This document shows positions 14,775-27,277 of a DNA stretch of 64,000 nt, piece by piece. Each line of letters opens with the position of its first letter. Within the stretch, counting starts at the first letter, position 1. Origin of the DNA: Selaginella tamariscina (taxonomy: Eukaryota; Streptophyta; Lycopodiopsida; Selaginellales; Selaginellaceae); assembly GCA_003024785.1 (NCBI GenBank), contig PUQB01000129.1, forward strand, positions 1-64,000, given 5' to 3'. The notes beneath the pieces are model-generated. The model made no database searches, was not told the DNA's origin, and saw only the letters and a program-made list of their open reading frames with translations. The translations under genes were made by a program, and so were the position numbers.

Positions 14775-16855
14775 TTAACTAATTAATAACTTCAGCTTGA
14801 CAAAGTAACATGTAAGGGGAAGAGCCTTTGGATCCACTCTCGAGCACATTCTTAGCGCATCCTGGGCCAGCTCAACGTTTCCATGTATCTTGGAGGCAGC
14901 AAGGATTGTCGTCCACGCAATGTGCTCGGCCGAGTAGGGCATACAGTTGAGCAGCTCCTCTGCTGCCTCCAGCCTCCCCGCCACCGCCAGTATATTGATC
15001 ATACAGCAGTAGTGGTCGAAGCTGGGTACGAAACCGTAGTCAGTGCTCAAGGATACAAAGTATTCCCGGCCTCTCTCCACCAGACCTTTGTGACAGCACG
15101 CCCCGAACACTCCGAAGAACGTGATATCGTCCGGCGTCTCCCCCTCGAGCTGCATTTGTGCATAAAGATCAAACGCCTCATGTACACGCTCGTTGTACGC
15201 GTATGCCTGTATCATGGCGCTCCAGCTCACGGTGTCCTGCTCAGGCATCATCTGGAACACCGAGTTCGCTTCCGCAAGCCGCCCGCACCCGGCATAACCC
15301 GCCAGTAGAGCGTTCATCCCTATTATACTGTGGAGCGGGGACCGCTCCAGCGTCTCCCTTGCCTCAGAAAGGAGTCCGTTCTGGGAATATGCTGTAACCA
15401 TCGCATTCCAGCTCACCGCGTCCCGCTCCTCCATCGAGTCAAACTCTGCCTTGGCCTCGTGCATCCTCCCGGTCTGCCCGTACACCCCGAGCATAGAGGT
15501 GGAGAACAGCAAGTTATGTTGCGGGGCTCTGTCGTAGTACGCCTTCACTCTCTCCCACTTCTTGTTCTGTGCGTGGAACGTGAGGACGGTCGACCACACC
15601 GAGCTGTTCCGGTACGGCATCTCTTTGAAGCATGTACTGGCTTCCTCCATAAGTCCCTCCTGCGCATACGCTCTGAGCGTCAGGTTGCAAGAAAACACAT
15701 CGTGCTGTGGCATTTTCTCGAACACTTCCTTTGACTTCCAGAGATCCCCAGCCTGGCAGTATGCAAGCACCAGGTGGCTCCACGCAAAAAGATCCCTCTG
15801 TGGCATCCTGAGGAACGTATCCGTCGCCTCGGTTGCCAGTCCGGAATGAGAGACGGCAGACAGGAGGATACACCACGTTATCGGGTTCCTCTTTGGGATC
15901 CTTGTGAACAAGAGCCGGACGAGATCGATATGCCCCGTCTGGGCATAGGCTGTGATCATGACGTTCCATGCCACCACGTCCGGCTCCGGCATGCTCTTGA
16001 AGGCATTCTCGGCTTCCGCAAGCTGCCCGGTCACCACGTACGCCATGAGAGCGCCCGTCCAGGTCCGGGAGTTCCGTTCCGGTGCAGCTCTGAACAACTG
16101 AACTGCCTCGTACGGGTGCCCCATCTCCGCACAGCCTGCAACAAGTGTGTTCCATGTCACGACGTCTCTACATGGCATTCTATCGAAAACAGACCTTGCT
16201 TCAAACAGGTGCTGCTCGCTCTGTGAGTAAGCCAATATAAGGATATTCCACAACCCGACTTCCCTGCACGGGAGTGAATCGAAAAACTCCTTCGCCTCGT
16301 ATGGATGCCCATTCTGGGCATATGCAGTCATCAAGACTACCCAGCCAACTAAGTTATGCTGTGGCATTTGTAAGAACATCCTCCCCATCTCTTGTATATG
16401 CCCACCTTGGGCATATCCCTCTAAGAGTGCAGTCCAGCAGATGATATCCCGGTTCACTGTGCGTTCAAAGATCTCCTGTGCCTCTTCTAAATGCCCGCTG
16501 TTGGCATACGCTGTTATCATCGAGCATCTCGAGATAAGAGACTGGCCGGGCATGCTCTCCAGGAGGTTTCTCGCGTCCCCAAGATGACCATTCCGGGCGT
16601 ACCGCCCACCACGATGTTCCACGAGTACTCGTTCGGCTGAGGTATCGAATCGAATGCTGCACGTGCCTCGTGGACGCTACCGCACTTGCCATACATCTCC
16701 ACGAGGAGATTGAACAGGTACCTGCTGTTCCTCTTCTCATCAACGATCTCCTGGTGTATCCTCCTGGCCTCCAGTAAGTTATTTGAGTTGCCACACTTCC
16801 TTATTATCTCTGCAATCTCATCTGCAGTTGCAGACGAGAGAATGCATCTCTTCAT
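14775..16855 (-). CDS. PLS-class pentatricopeptide repeat protein (about 690 residues)
   Basis: PPR proteins bind organellar RNA and act in editing, splicing or processing. The product begins 'MKRCILSSATADEIAEIIRK' and continues with about 17 repeats of the 'W..MI.AYAQ.G...EA...F..MP' form. It ends with an E1-like segment 'HIAWTTILAASKIHGNVELA' and no DYW domain. The start at 16855 is preferred over an in-frame ATG at 16933, because the latter lies only 6 bp from the tRNA-Asp gene. One frame break is seen near 16600 ('GTGGGCGGTACGCC', one base short of an Ala codon before 'YARNGHLGDARNLLE'). The remaining 615 residues are open without an intron. Target RNA and organelle cannot be told from sequence; no clear transit peptide is visible. 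Confidence 0.85.
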
Positions 16856-16938
16856 GATACCACCATCGTCCTGTGCGTTCAAACATGTACCCGTTTTCCG
16901 ACGTACAGAACGAATTCTCGCGAGTTTTTTCACACAAA

Positions 16939-17007
16939 GTCGTTGTAGTATAGTGAGTATTTCCGCCTGTCACGCGGACGACCCGGGTTCGATCCCCGGC
17001 AACGGCG
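16939..17007 (+). tRNA. tRNA-Asp (GTC), D-loop three bases short
   Basis: The sequence starts GTCGTTG and ends CAACGGCG, pairing as an acceptor stem. The anticodon arm is TCCGC-CTGTCAC-GCGGA with anticodon GTC. The T arm has the B-box 'GGTTCGATCCC'. A T6 tract at about 17012-17017 fits a polymerase III terminator. It is 69 nt, whereas plant tRNA-Asp is normally 72. The missing bases lie in the D-loop, which reads AGTGA and lacks the usual GG pair. This may be a real variant, a pseudogene or a sequence error. The gene is head-to-head with the PPR gene. Confidence 0.8.
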
Positions 17008-17430
17008 TAAAATTTTTTGGTCCTTATGCGGATATTCGCCAGGACTTTTGTGCCCACGTGGAACGAGATTGCTAATTCGGCCGTCGGATCATCTCCACGT
17101 AGATTAAGGCTAGTTTTAGCCACGTCTGATATAAGAATATTCATCCGAATCAACCAGTCAACTACGTCAATCGGCCGTCGGATGGACTCCAGACCTAGAA
17201 ACAGAGGCTCTGTATCAGAGATGGCGGCGCGTGATTAGGGCTACGTACTGTACGGCCACAGGGCCAGCTCACCGCCAGAGAGGACTATAAATGGATGTGG
17301 GAGGTTCTTGGAGGCCCTCAAAAGGGGGACCGCTGCTCAGCCCTAATTTTTTTTCCTTTTTTTGCCCTAGTTTAGAAAGAAATCTCTGAGACACACGCGA
17401 GGATTCATCTTCCGGTTCATTGATCTGTGT

Positions 17431-20400
17431 ATGTCTGTTGCGGCGCCGATAGCGCAGCTGATGCAGAAGCGGGCGTATTTCAATGGAAACGGTGGATATG
17501 GCCGCTATGGCGCGGCTAGGACGACTTCGAACGGCGCCGGTGATGGCGGTGATCAAGGAGAAGACGAGGAAGAAGAGGAGGAGGAAGAAAGCATCCGGCA
17601 GAATGTTAGGGTTCATGTTCGGGAACGTCGACGACACCGGCGACCTGGATGTGGAGTATCTGGATCAGGTGTGTATGCTTGTTTGTAGTTAGTCTTGCAT
17701 TTTCTCCTGGATTAGGGTCGATTCCTGTCGGATTCATGAAAGAGAGATTAGAATCTGGAGCTCGGAGCAGGATTATAAGGCTTCCGTGGTAGAAGTTAGA
17801 ATTAGAAGCTGGGAGCAGGGATTATGCTTGCAGGTCTCTAGGAATCGGAGGATAGAATTAGCATCGTTCCGACAGATGGATATAGATTTAAAGACTAGAA
17901 TTAGGATGAAGAATGTGGCTTCAACAGGGATTATAGGCCTTATACTAGTGTGCATATATAATTGTGTGTATTGTAAACTTACTATATGAATATATATATA
18001 TTTTTCGGGGTTTAATCGTTTGTTCCTGTTCAGGAAGCGAAAGAACATCTCTTCGCATTAACTGATCAACTTGGTGTTTCTTTGCTTGATCTGGAGGTGA
18101 TTATGATAAATAGTTTTCACGTAGCCCTTAACAATTTGTCTGGTTACAGTTACCTTCTAAGGCGAAAGAATCCGTGGGTGCCTCAGCTGCAGATGAAGGT
18201 ACGAAACCACATTGAAACTCGTTTAGTTTTGATAACCATGGTCATGTTATTGGTCAACTATGAATGTCTGTAGAATGAAACTACTATGTTTCAGTAGATT
18301 AATATCGTATTGGGTAGACTATGACAGGAAAGCTGATGATGCTGTGGACTATGAGGATATTGACGAAACTTGTGACGATGATGGGCAAATGCTGCCTGAG
18401 GAGAAGCACTATTATGCTCAGGCTGCCGTTGCTACTCCCTCTAAGCCTGACGAAGCGGAGGATAATTACGATGAGGATGAGGAGGAACAGACCACATCTG
18501 TATCTCTTCCTGCTCCTATACAACCTGTGTCTGCTCCTTCATCTCGACCGGTTCCTGCTCCTATTCAACTGCTCCTTCTGAAACCGTAGTTGTACAAGCA
18601 GGTATAACGGTGTTCAAGGTCTTACAGATTGCAAAGTTCGCATATCTGCTATGTGTTTGTGATTACAATATGCATGTGTTTGTGAATGTGGAGATGTGTT
18701 ACTATGTATGTGTTGTAAGTATCGTCACTCTACAGTCGTATGCTTTATAAGCGAGCTATGCTAAAATGCTGTATTGTTTGCTATAATCATCATGCTTACA
18801 ATGGTGTCCTGCTGTGCAGGGATTCCTCAGAATATAGCTCTACCACCAGGTATATATTACAGAAAGTTTGCTGACAAACGATATTGTGTGTGTGTGTCAG
18901 AGAGAGAGAGGGTGGGAGGAGAGAGGAGAGAGAGAGTACATATATCATCACTGAAAACACAAGCTTATGACTGTCTTATGGTACAGGGATTGCTGGTCCA
19001 GGATCCCAAGAGGAGGTGTATGACTTGGAATGGGAGGAGTACACAGACGATGAGGAAGAAGAACCCTTTGAGGTGTTATGAAGTTAATCTTGTTTAAACT
19101 TATGCAGTTTTGATAAACTAATCTGCGAATGCAGGAGTTTTCTCCTGAAGACGACGATGAGGTGCCTCATTTGCCAGTTATTTATCAAGAGCACGGCAAC
19201 CAGATCCTTCAATTCTCCGAGATTTTTGGTGCTAAGCAACCTTTTTGGGTTATCGGCAACAAAAAAATCCGCTCCAAGAGGTCCTCATCTAGAGGTTAGC
19301 ACGGTTACTGAATGCTATTTATATATATTTAACAGGTATAAAGCAGCAGTTGCTATCTAGCGGGTGCAAAATGTGTTCCTATGCTGCCCATTTAAATCGT
19401 AATAAAACGATCATATGTACACCATATATGTCACATGTAACCTCCTATACAAGAGAACAACTTTATAGCTTAGTACATCACTATCACAACTCTATACATT
19501 TTCGACATACTATATGTTCTGAGTTTTGGGATTTTGCAGGAAGGCCAGGGAAATTTGAAACACTACTGGATGGTGATGATGCAGAGGCTCTGAGAGAGTT
19601 GCCGGAAGACTGTGATCTTGCTCAACTTCGTTTGCATGAGAAAGATGAGAGAGAAACACAGGAGTTAGACGATTTATTGTATGAAGATTCCATAAGCAAG
19701 CATAAATTCCTCCCTTCTGAGCCTTTGAACAAGGACTTACCTGAGCTAGCGGATTTAGAAGGTGCGTATATGTTACTTGTTCAGGTCAATTATCGCTATA
19801 TATACGTATGCTCATGTCCATATGCAGGTGCATTCTCTGCCAACTTCGATCCTGTTCATCAGATGGACTGGGAAAAGGGTATTCTATGGGATACTCGAGA
19901 AGGAAAGTTGGATTCACAGGATGAAGACTCGGAAGACGTTCAGCAGGCGTTCTTCAGTAGTAGGATTGTAGTTTTAGAACCACTCACAAAGCAGGTAAAG
20001 CCTCCAAAGGCAGTTACTAGGCATCCCCAGATCCTTAGGCTAGAGTGCTCTGGGAATGAGCTTCAGAGGAGGATAGATGGATTAATGGAGGGGGATTATG
20101 GGAATACCGAGTTGGCAACAGGGACATGGTTACAGGACGTTTTATGGATAATGAATCAAGACCCAGGAAATATAGCTTTGTACACGATCTAACAGATAGT
20201 CATATGGTGTTTGAGGTAGCTGATACGAAGGAAACGAAAATTATACGTGACCACGCTGCGGCTATTGTTCTGACACCACGGGTTGCCAAGAGCAACAGGG
20301 TTTCAGAGGCGTCCGAGCTGAATGTGCCCTCTCGATTTAACATTTCCAATGATAAGTATTACACTATAAGGAGGCCTTTGGAGAAGATTAAGTGTAAGAA

Positions 20401-21628
20401 ACGCCTTCTCCATGGTGGTGTTAAGGTTGTTCACTCGTTGCCTGCTTTAAAGCTGCAAACCATGAAGCCCAAGCTCACAAAGTAAGTATATGTATAGTTG
20501 TGTGTGCGTGTGTGACACCATAGCTCACTGTTAAGTAATCTTTGAATTGTGTAACTAGTATGTCTGGTGAAAACAAACCTTTGTAGATTATATGGTTAAG
20601 GTTTTCCTACTTTGCAGTAAGGACTTGGCTAATTTCCATCCCAAAAGCTACGTGGTTTCCGCATCAAAATGAGGTAGCTGCTAAGGAGCAGGGGCAACTG
20701 GCTGTCAGGGGCCCAATGAAGGTTATATTGAAAACCTTGGGCGGGAAAGGTAGCAAGCTTCACGTGGATGCGTCTGATACCTTGGAAACCTTCATGCTCA
20801 AGGCTGCCAAAAAACTTGCAGGTGCTTATCTTTACGTCATATATATACTACATACACGTGCGCGCGCACACGCACACACACATATTAACTATCTATCTAT
20901 CTGTATGTCTTTCATATGTGTGTTGTGTGTGTGTGTACACATACACGGTTTCTTATCATATGTGTATATGTCTGCGCAGATTTGAAGCCGTCGGAGAAGA
21001 CAAAAGTAACGTACTGTGGGTCGGAGTTGCAGAAGGGGAAAACCTTTGCGGACCAGAAAATACCTCTGAACTCCGTACTCCACCTCGTCCGTACCAAGGT
21101 GCACCCTCTGCCGAAAGCCCAGCGCCTTCCCGGTGAGAACAAGCCAACGAGACCGCCCAGTGCTTTCAGGAAGAAGTCCGAGCTCTCTGTTAAAGATGGT
21201 CACCTGGCTCTGATGGAGTAAGTATAAGTTATATATAGTATTAAGAAATACACTAGAGATAACCCTTATACCTGAAACTCGCAAGGTAAGTTGTTATTAC
21301 ATAACGATTAGATTCCTACTATTATTAGTATAAGACTGAAAGAAAGTTTATGACTAGTTATGTTATGCAGATATTGTGAAGAAAGGCCTCTATTATTGAG
21401 CAATGTTGGAATGGGAGCGGTATTATCAACGTATTACCGTAAGATGTCTCCTACGGATCAGACGGCTGTAACTCTCAAAGAAGAGAAAGGAGCGTGGTTG
21501 GGTGCAGTGCTTCCACTTGAGCCAAGTGAAGACTCTCCTTTTCTGGGGAACATACGCCTGGGAGACACACAGTCCTGCCTGGAGACCAATATGTACCGTG
21601 CCCCCATTTTCCAACACCAGGTTTGATC

Positions 21629-21661
<33 letters not shown>

Positions 21662-24600
21662 ACATTTTACAACACCAGGTTTCTTCTACGGACTTTCTTC
21701 TTGTTCGATCTCCAAAGGGAAAACTCTCCCTCAGACGTATCGACAGCATTCACGTTGTTGGTCAGCAGGTATGCATGTCAATAGTATCTCTATTGGTGTA
21801 TATGTCTATATCCACAATCATGTTCCTTCTCAAGAGAATATATGAGTAAGGTATGCATGTTAGTAGTATGTCTATTCGTGTATCTGCAATCATGTTCCTT
21901 ATGAAGATAATATATGATGTTGTTGCATGCGATACTTATTCTCTACGTTGTTACAGGAGCCACACATTGAGGTGATTGCACCATCATCTAAGAATGTGTT
22001 AGCCTATCTCGGAAACCGTCTAGTAGTACATGTCTTTCGAGAATTTCGTAGTAAAGACAAGCCTGGTTCGCAACCTCAGATTGCTGCTGAAGAGTTAATG
22101 GCCCATTTCCCTTCGCTTAACGATGGGTTTATCAGGAAACGCCTTAAACAGTATGCAGATCTTCAGGTACCCGTGTTTGTGTGTGTGCGCGCGCGTGTGT
22201 TTGCGTTATTGACGTGATTAAAAGAGTTATTGACGTGTTTGCGTTATACATACTCCATGTTCTACAGAGAGGCGCAAATGGGGAAATGCGATGGGTTATG
22301 AAAAAAGGCTTCCGAATTCCATCGGAGGAGGAGATTAGACGGATGGTTACCCCTGAACATGTGAGTTGCGTATTTTTTTCATTAACTATATATACGCACA
22401 TGATTGTATACCTGATAGGCTTAACACGCCATCATTTTATGCTCGTGTACATACATACAGTGCGACACCATTATTATAATATTTGGTATCTGCTCATGCG
22501 GCCTATATGACTACCGTTATCATATTCTATGGAGATATTTTTATATATATGCACATTTTTGTATGTGCAGCATAGATACTTTATATGTATGTCTGCATGT
22601 GTTTCTTTGCTCGGTGTCGTGTCATATCTACATATGCAATTTGAACTTGTCTATGGATACAACCATAATTGTTTCTATTTATGATATATATCTTTGTTGT
22701 AGGTTTGTGCTTATGAAAGTATGCAAGCGGGTATACACCATCTAAAAAGGATGGGGGTGCACAGGTTAACACAGCACACTAACCTGGGTAACGCAATCAC
22801 TGAGCTCCCAGACGAAGCAACATGTCTTGCTGCTGCTGCTACTATTGAGCGGGAATTGCAGCTCACCCCATGGAACCTCAGCTCCAATTTTGTTGCTGCA
22901 ACAATGCAGGTGTGCGTGTGTGCGTGTGTGTGTCGTTGGCGTCTGGCTGTGTGTGAATAGTATTACCTTAGAAACACATTTATCTAGATATGTATCTGTG
23001 TGTATATATCTACAGAAGCTTTGAGTATATATATATGTTAATATGCAGGGAAGGAACGGCATAGATAAGCTAGACATAACGGGTCCTGGAGATCCAACGG
23101 GCAGAGGATTAGGGTTCAGCTATTTGAGAGCCGCATTGCGGCCAGCAACAACAGGTCCAAACGCAGAGAAGAAACCTGCTGCTGGCAGAGGTGGTGGTTC
23201 TGTTACTGGTACCGATGCTGACCTCCGGAGATTAAGCATGGACGCTGCTCGTGAGGTATATACACGTGTATCTATGTGTATGCTTTTAGAGGTAATACAT
23301 ATTGTCAGTGTATATAATGTTACATGCAACTCTCTAATACGAATGAAAGAGATATGTTCTATTTGTATATGTATGTGAATCTTCTATACACCATTTACGG
23401 TGTATAGAGTTTCTATGTGCACTTGCAGGGAGATAACTCTCCACGTAGTATTTGTTTATTTACATATAAATAGCTGCGGGACGTACGTTACCTGTCCGTA
23501 TGTGTGTTGTTTCATACTTTATACTACGCACACTTTGATTTGTCTGTATTATGGAGAAATACGCACACACACACACATATGTATATATATATATAAGCAC
23601 TGACATTTACCTTGTTACGTAGGTGCTGTTAAATTTAGGTGTGTCAGAAATGGAGATAGAGAAGCTAACGAGATGGCAAAGAATTGCACTTGTGAGAAAG
23701 CTTTCAAGCGAGCAAGTCGCTACTGGTGGATTGAGCATCAAGTTCGCAAGAGGCCCTCGTATGCAACCTCAGCAGATCCAACACCAAAGCAGAGAAAAGT
23801 AAGTATACTTGTATATACATGCGTGGCACGTGGTGTCTAAACATGCACGCAATGCATATGCAATCTTCACAGGTGATCGAGTGTATAAATGTTCAGTATA
23901 CATGTACATTACTAGACATTTTACATATCTATTGCATTCCTGCATCTGTCCTTACTTAATATCTTATGTTTTTAAATGTTTGCGTATATGTGTAAGTCTT
24001 AAGTATATATATTTATGTGCAGATGTCAGGAGATATGGGATCGCCAAGTTCAGAGCCTCCTAGCGATTGATGGGGAGGATGCAGAAAATGAGGAAGAAGG
24101 TAATAGATGTATATAGAAATAGGCAGAGAGAGAGAGACTAATGATACTTAATGAAAGGAAATGGAGAATGGGAAGACTTTGCCGGTGATTTGGAGAACTT
24201 ATTAGAGGCAGAGGAGGAGGACGAGAAGAACGCTGCTTCAAAGAAAGAAAAGAAGGATAATGTAAGGGGAATAGGGGCTCGTAGAAGGGCACAACAGGCC
24301 CAGCTTGAAGAAGATTTAGAAGATGAAGCTGCTGAAGCTGCCGAATTACATCGTATGCTCATGGAAGGTAATATACACTATGTCATACACATCTTGCACT
24401 TTCTGTATATCATCTAGTGCACGTGTATATAAATAACTTAGGGCTATATACATATCTAATATATATGCACATTGCTATCTGTTCATTATATATACATGTG
24501 TATATTTCTCATATATGTGTATACATCTGTGTGAGTGTGTGTGTGTGTGTGTTGTATCGGCAGACGATGAAGCGGAGGAAGAAGAGAAAAGAAAGAAGGA

Positions 24601-27071
24601 AGAGGAAGAGAAAAAGAACAACAAGAAGGCACCAAATATGAATGGTGTGGTTAATCCTCCTGTAGCTGTCCCCTATGTTGCTCCTACTTTGAAAACTGCT
24701 GTCAAAAAGAAGACCAAGTACCTCAAACGTACTGTTATGGTGAACAATCCCGACGGCACGAGGACTCCGAAGGTCGAAATGATCAAGGATCCTATTGAGG
24801 TATGTATGTTTACACACTCTATACACACATCAGTTTATGGCATATACATGTGTTTGTGTAGGTGGCAAAATACTTGGAAAAGAAGAAACTACAGAAGAAA
24901 AAAGAGCTGCTGAAGCCTGGAATTAAACCGAAACCGATTAGAAAGAAGCTGACACCATTATCCGTAAGTATACATACATTATATGTATTATATATGAGTT
25001 ATATATATGTCTGTGTCTGTGTGTGTGGTGGGTGGGATTCAATTAAAAAATTCATGCTGCATTTGTGCAGAAGAATCATCTGAATGGCAAAGCCAGGGAT
25101 TCTAAGGAAGGCCCCCAGCTTATTTGTGGAGCTTGTCACCAGGTAATTGCTTTTTATATATATTTGTATCAAGTATCAAGTGGAGAAGTACGCTCTGTAC
25201 GTACTTAAAGTGTTATATCTTATTATATTGAACCGTATATGATAACGATCCCGTTAATACATGAAACGCATCACCGTATTTTCGAGTTCTATAACACGTC
25301 CTAACACACACGAGCATATTAACTTAACATATATATATTAATACTTCTTTTCTTTTTCAGCCGGGGCATATGCGTACAAATAAAAAGAAATGTCCATTGT
25401 ATTCGGAGGAAAACAATGTGGCAAGCACACCAAAGCCGGAGCCTGAAGTTAAGAAACTCGTAATCAAGAGAAAAGAATTTGAAGATTCTCCAAAATTACG
25501 GTTTAAGGTTAAGGCTTCAGATTCGGTGAGTATATTCGTATGTATATATGCCTATATATTATCTAAATTATATACGATTATATAATGATATAACTATATA
25601 TATGAATAATAATGCTAGATATAACATAAAGTGGATACTGTGTTATAACAAAGCGGTTAATGCAGATTGAGACACCTCTAGAGCAGAAGCCTGTGATATC
25701 AAATGGACGAGCTATGAAAATTAGGTTTAAGCTGCCTTCAAGCCAGCCAACAGGCCAAAAGGAATCATCGGAGGCTGAGGCTGATGGAGACGTAATTGTG
25801 CGAGACATTGAAAAGGAGATAGAACAGGTTTTGGACAACGAAAACGAACAACAGAGTTCTGTCCCCCAAGTAAGTGTTATATTTGTGTGTCTATGCATTT
25901 ATGATATTGTACTACTGCAATGCATGTGCATATAGTACGTATGTCTCTTTGTGCTGGTTGTGTGTGGTTTACTTTCATGTATATAATCCCTGACGGTACG
26001 TTAATCATCTATGTGCATTTATATGACTATAATAGAATATAATGGTGAGTTCATATGTTTACAGCAAATTGTGTCTGCATGTGCATATGTTTACACACAC
26101 ATGAACTGCCTTAACTCACATGTGATATCTACGTATATTTGATTGGATCATTACAGGCTCGCGGAGAGGAGCAAATAAGGGTAGAACAAGAGAGACCAGC
26201 ATCACAAGAGAGTCAACAACAGGGAAAGAAAAGGATACGAGAAAATGCAGAGGATAAGGAGAGTAGGAAAAAGAATAAGAAGCACAAGCACAAAGAGTTT
26301 CACAAGAAAGAGAGGCAAAAGGTGGAGAAAGAAGGGACAGAGGAGAAGCCGAGGGCGCTGATGGAGCCGTCGGATACCAATCAAACAGCTTACGAGATTG
26401 TTCCCAGGAGGATAGTTATCAAAAGACGGACTGAACAACAGCCTGAGACTCCCGAGCCTCCAAAGAGGCAAAGAAAGCGTGGTGGAGGAGAGGTAAGCCT
26501 TCTTGCACCCTTTTATGCACAGGCTGTATGTGTGTGCATGTGTGTTGGTTTACATTAACAGTAGAGGAAGGACCTCGCAACTTTATCTAAAAGATCTATC
26601 GTAACTATAATAAAGTTTAATAATCTTATATTCTTCCTCATTCTCATGATATACTGACAGGTGGAGCTAGCCAACATACTAGAAGTGGTGGTTGAGGAGA
26701 TGAAGAGGAGCGACTGCTCGTATTTATTCAGAAAGCCAGTGACAAAGAAAGAGGCACCGGACTACCACAACTACATACGGACGCCAATGGACTTGTCTAC
26801 AATACGTGACCGGGTACGTAGGCTATATTACAAGAGCCGCGAGGACTTTCTGGTAGACGTACACCAGATCGTGAACAACGCGCACACCTATAACGAGAAT
26901 CGTTACCCGGCTATACCTCCCTTGGCGGATACACTACTCGAGGTATGTGAGGGTTTATTAGAGGAGAGAGATGCAGAGATTGGTGAGGCAGAGGAGAGAA
27001 TGGGGGAGGAAGAGGGGCAGGTTATTAGTGCGTCTTCAAAGGGTCGTAGACGGAGTTTAAGGAGTTTATAG
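17431..27071 (+). CDS. TAF1: TFIID subunit TAF1 (plant type, with ubiquitin-like domain and bromodomain)
   Basis: TAF1 is the scaffold of TFIID, recruited to core promoters in the nucleus. Twenty-seven exons (first 17431-17668, last 26661-27071) encode about 1,750 residues. In order: acidic N-terminus and 'GFMFGNVDDTGDLDVEYLD' (exon 1); the TAF1 core (DUF3591) including 'TWLQDVLW', 'NVPSRFNISNDKYY' and 'DGHLALMEYCEERPLLLSN'; a ubiquitin-like domain around 20716-21090 ('LGGKGSKLHVDAS' to 'LHLVRTK'); 'WNLSSNFVA'; 'VTGTDADLRRLSM'; a zinc knuckle 'CGACHQPGHMRTNKKKC' split by the intron at 25143; and a C-terminal bromodomain ('PDYHNYIRTPMDLSTI', 26750-26810). Frame slips occur near 17592, 18570, 20150 (TGGAT where TGGGAT is expected) and 20645, all with conserved protein on both sides. 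The 58-nt intron at 21621-21678 is flanked by a direct repeat. As TAF1 is normally essential and single-copy, assembly error is the likely cause of the slips. Confidence 0.93.
21605..21682 (+). repeat. 20-bp direct repeat bounding a 58-nt TAF1 intron
   Basis: CATTTTCCAACACCAGGTTT at 21605-21624 and CATTTTACAACACCAGGTTT at 21663-21682 differ at one base and are exactly 58 bp apart. The intron (21621-21678) starts at the GT in the first copy and ends at the AG in the second, so it is exactly one repeat period long. This is the geometry expected if a tandem duplication of an AGGT-containing exon segment created the intron. Confidence 0.85.
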
Positions 27072-27277
27072 TGTACAAATTAACCATTCTTTTGTGCATA
27101 TTGTGCTATATTTTTCGCTCTTTTTTTCTTTTTTTTTATATGGTAGATTAGTGAGGGGGGGGTTGTGGAGGGGTGTTTTTCTTCCCTCCGAGGCTTCGAA
27201 AAAGAAGAATGTAATTTGTATTATGTGAGAGAGCACAAAAGTTTTGACTCATATCCTGTGTGTGAGGGAGAGAGATT

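Noticed and set aside
15514-16155. 213-codon minus-strand frame inside the PPR gene
   Set aside because: Out-of-frame shadow of the PPR repeats. Its composition follows the third frame and no PPR motif appears.
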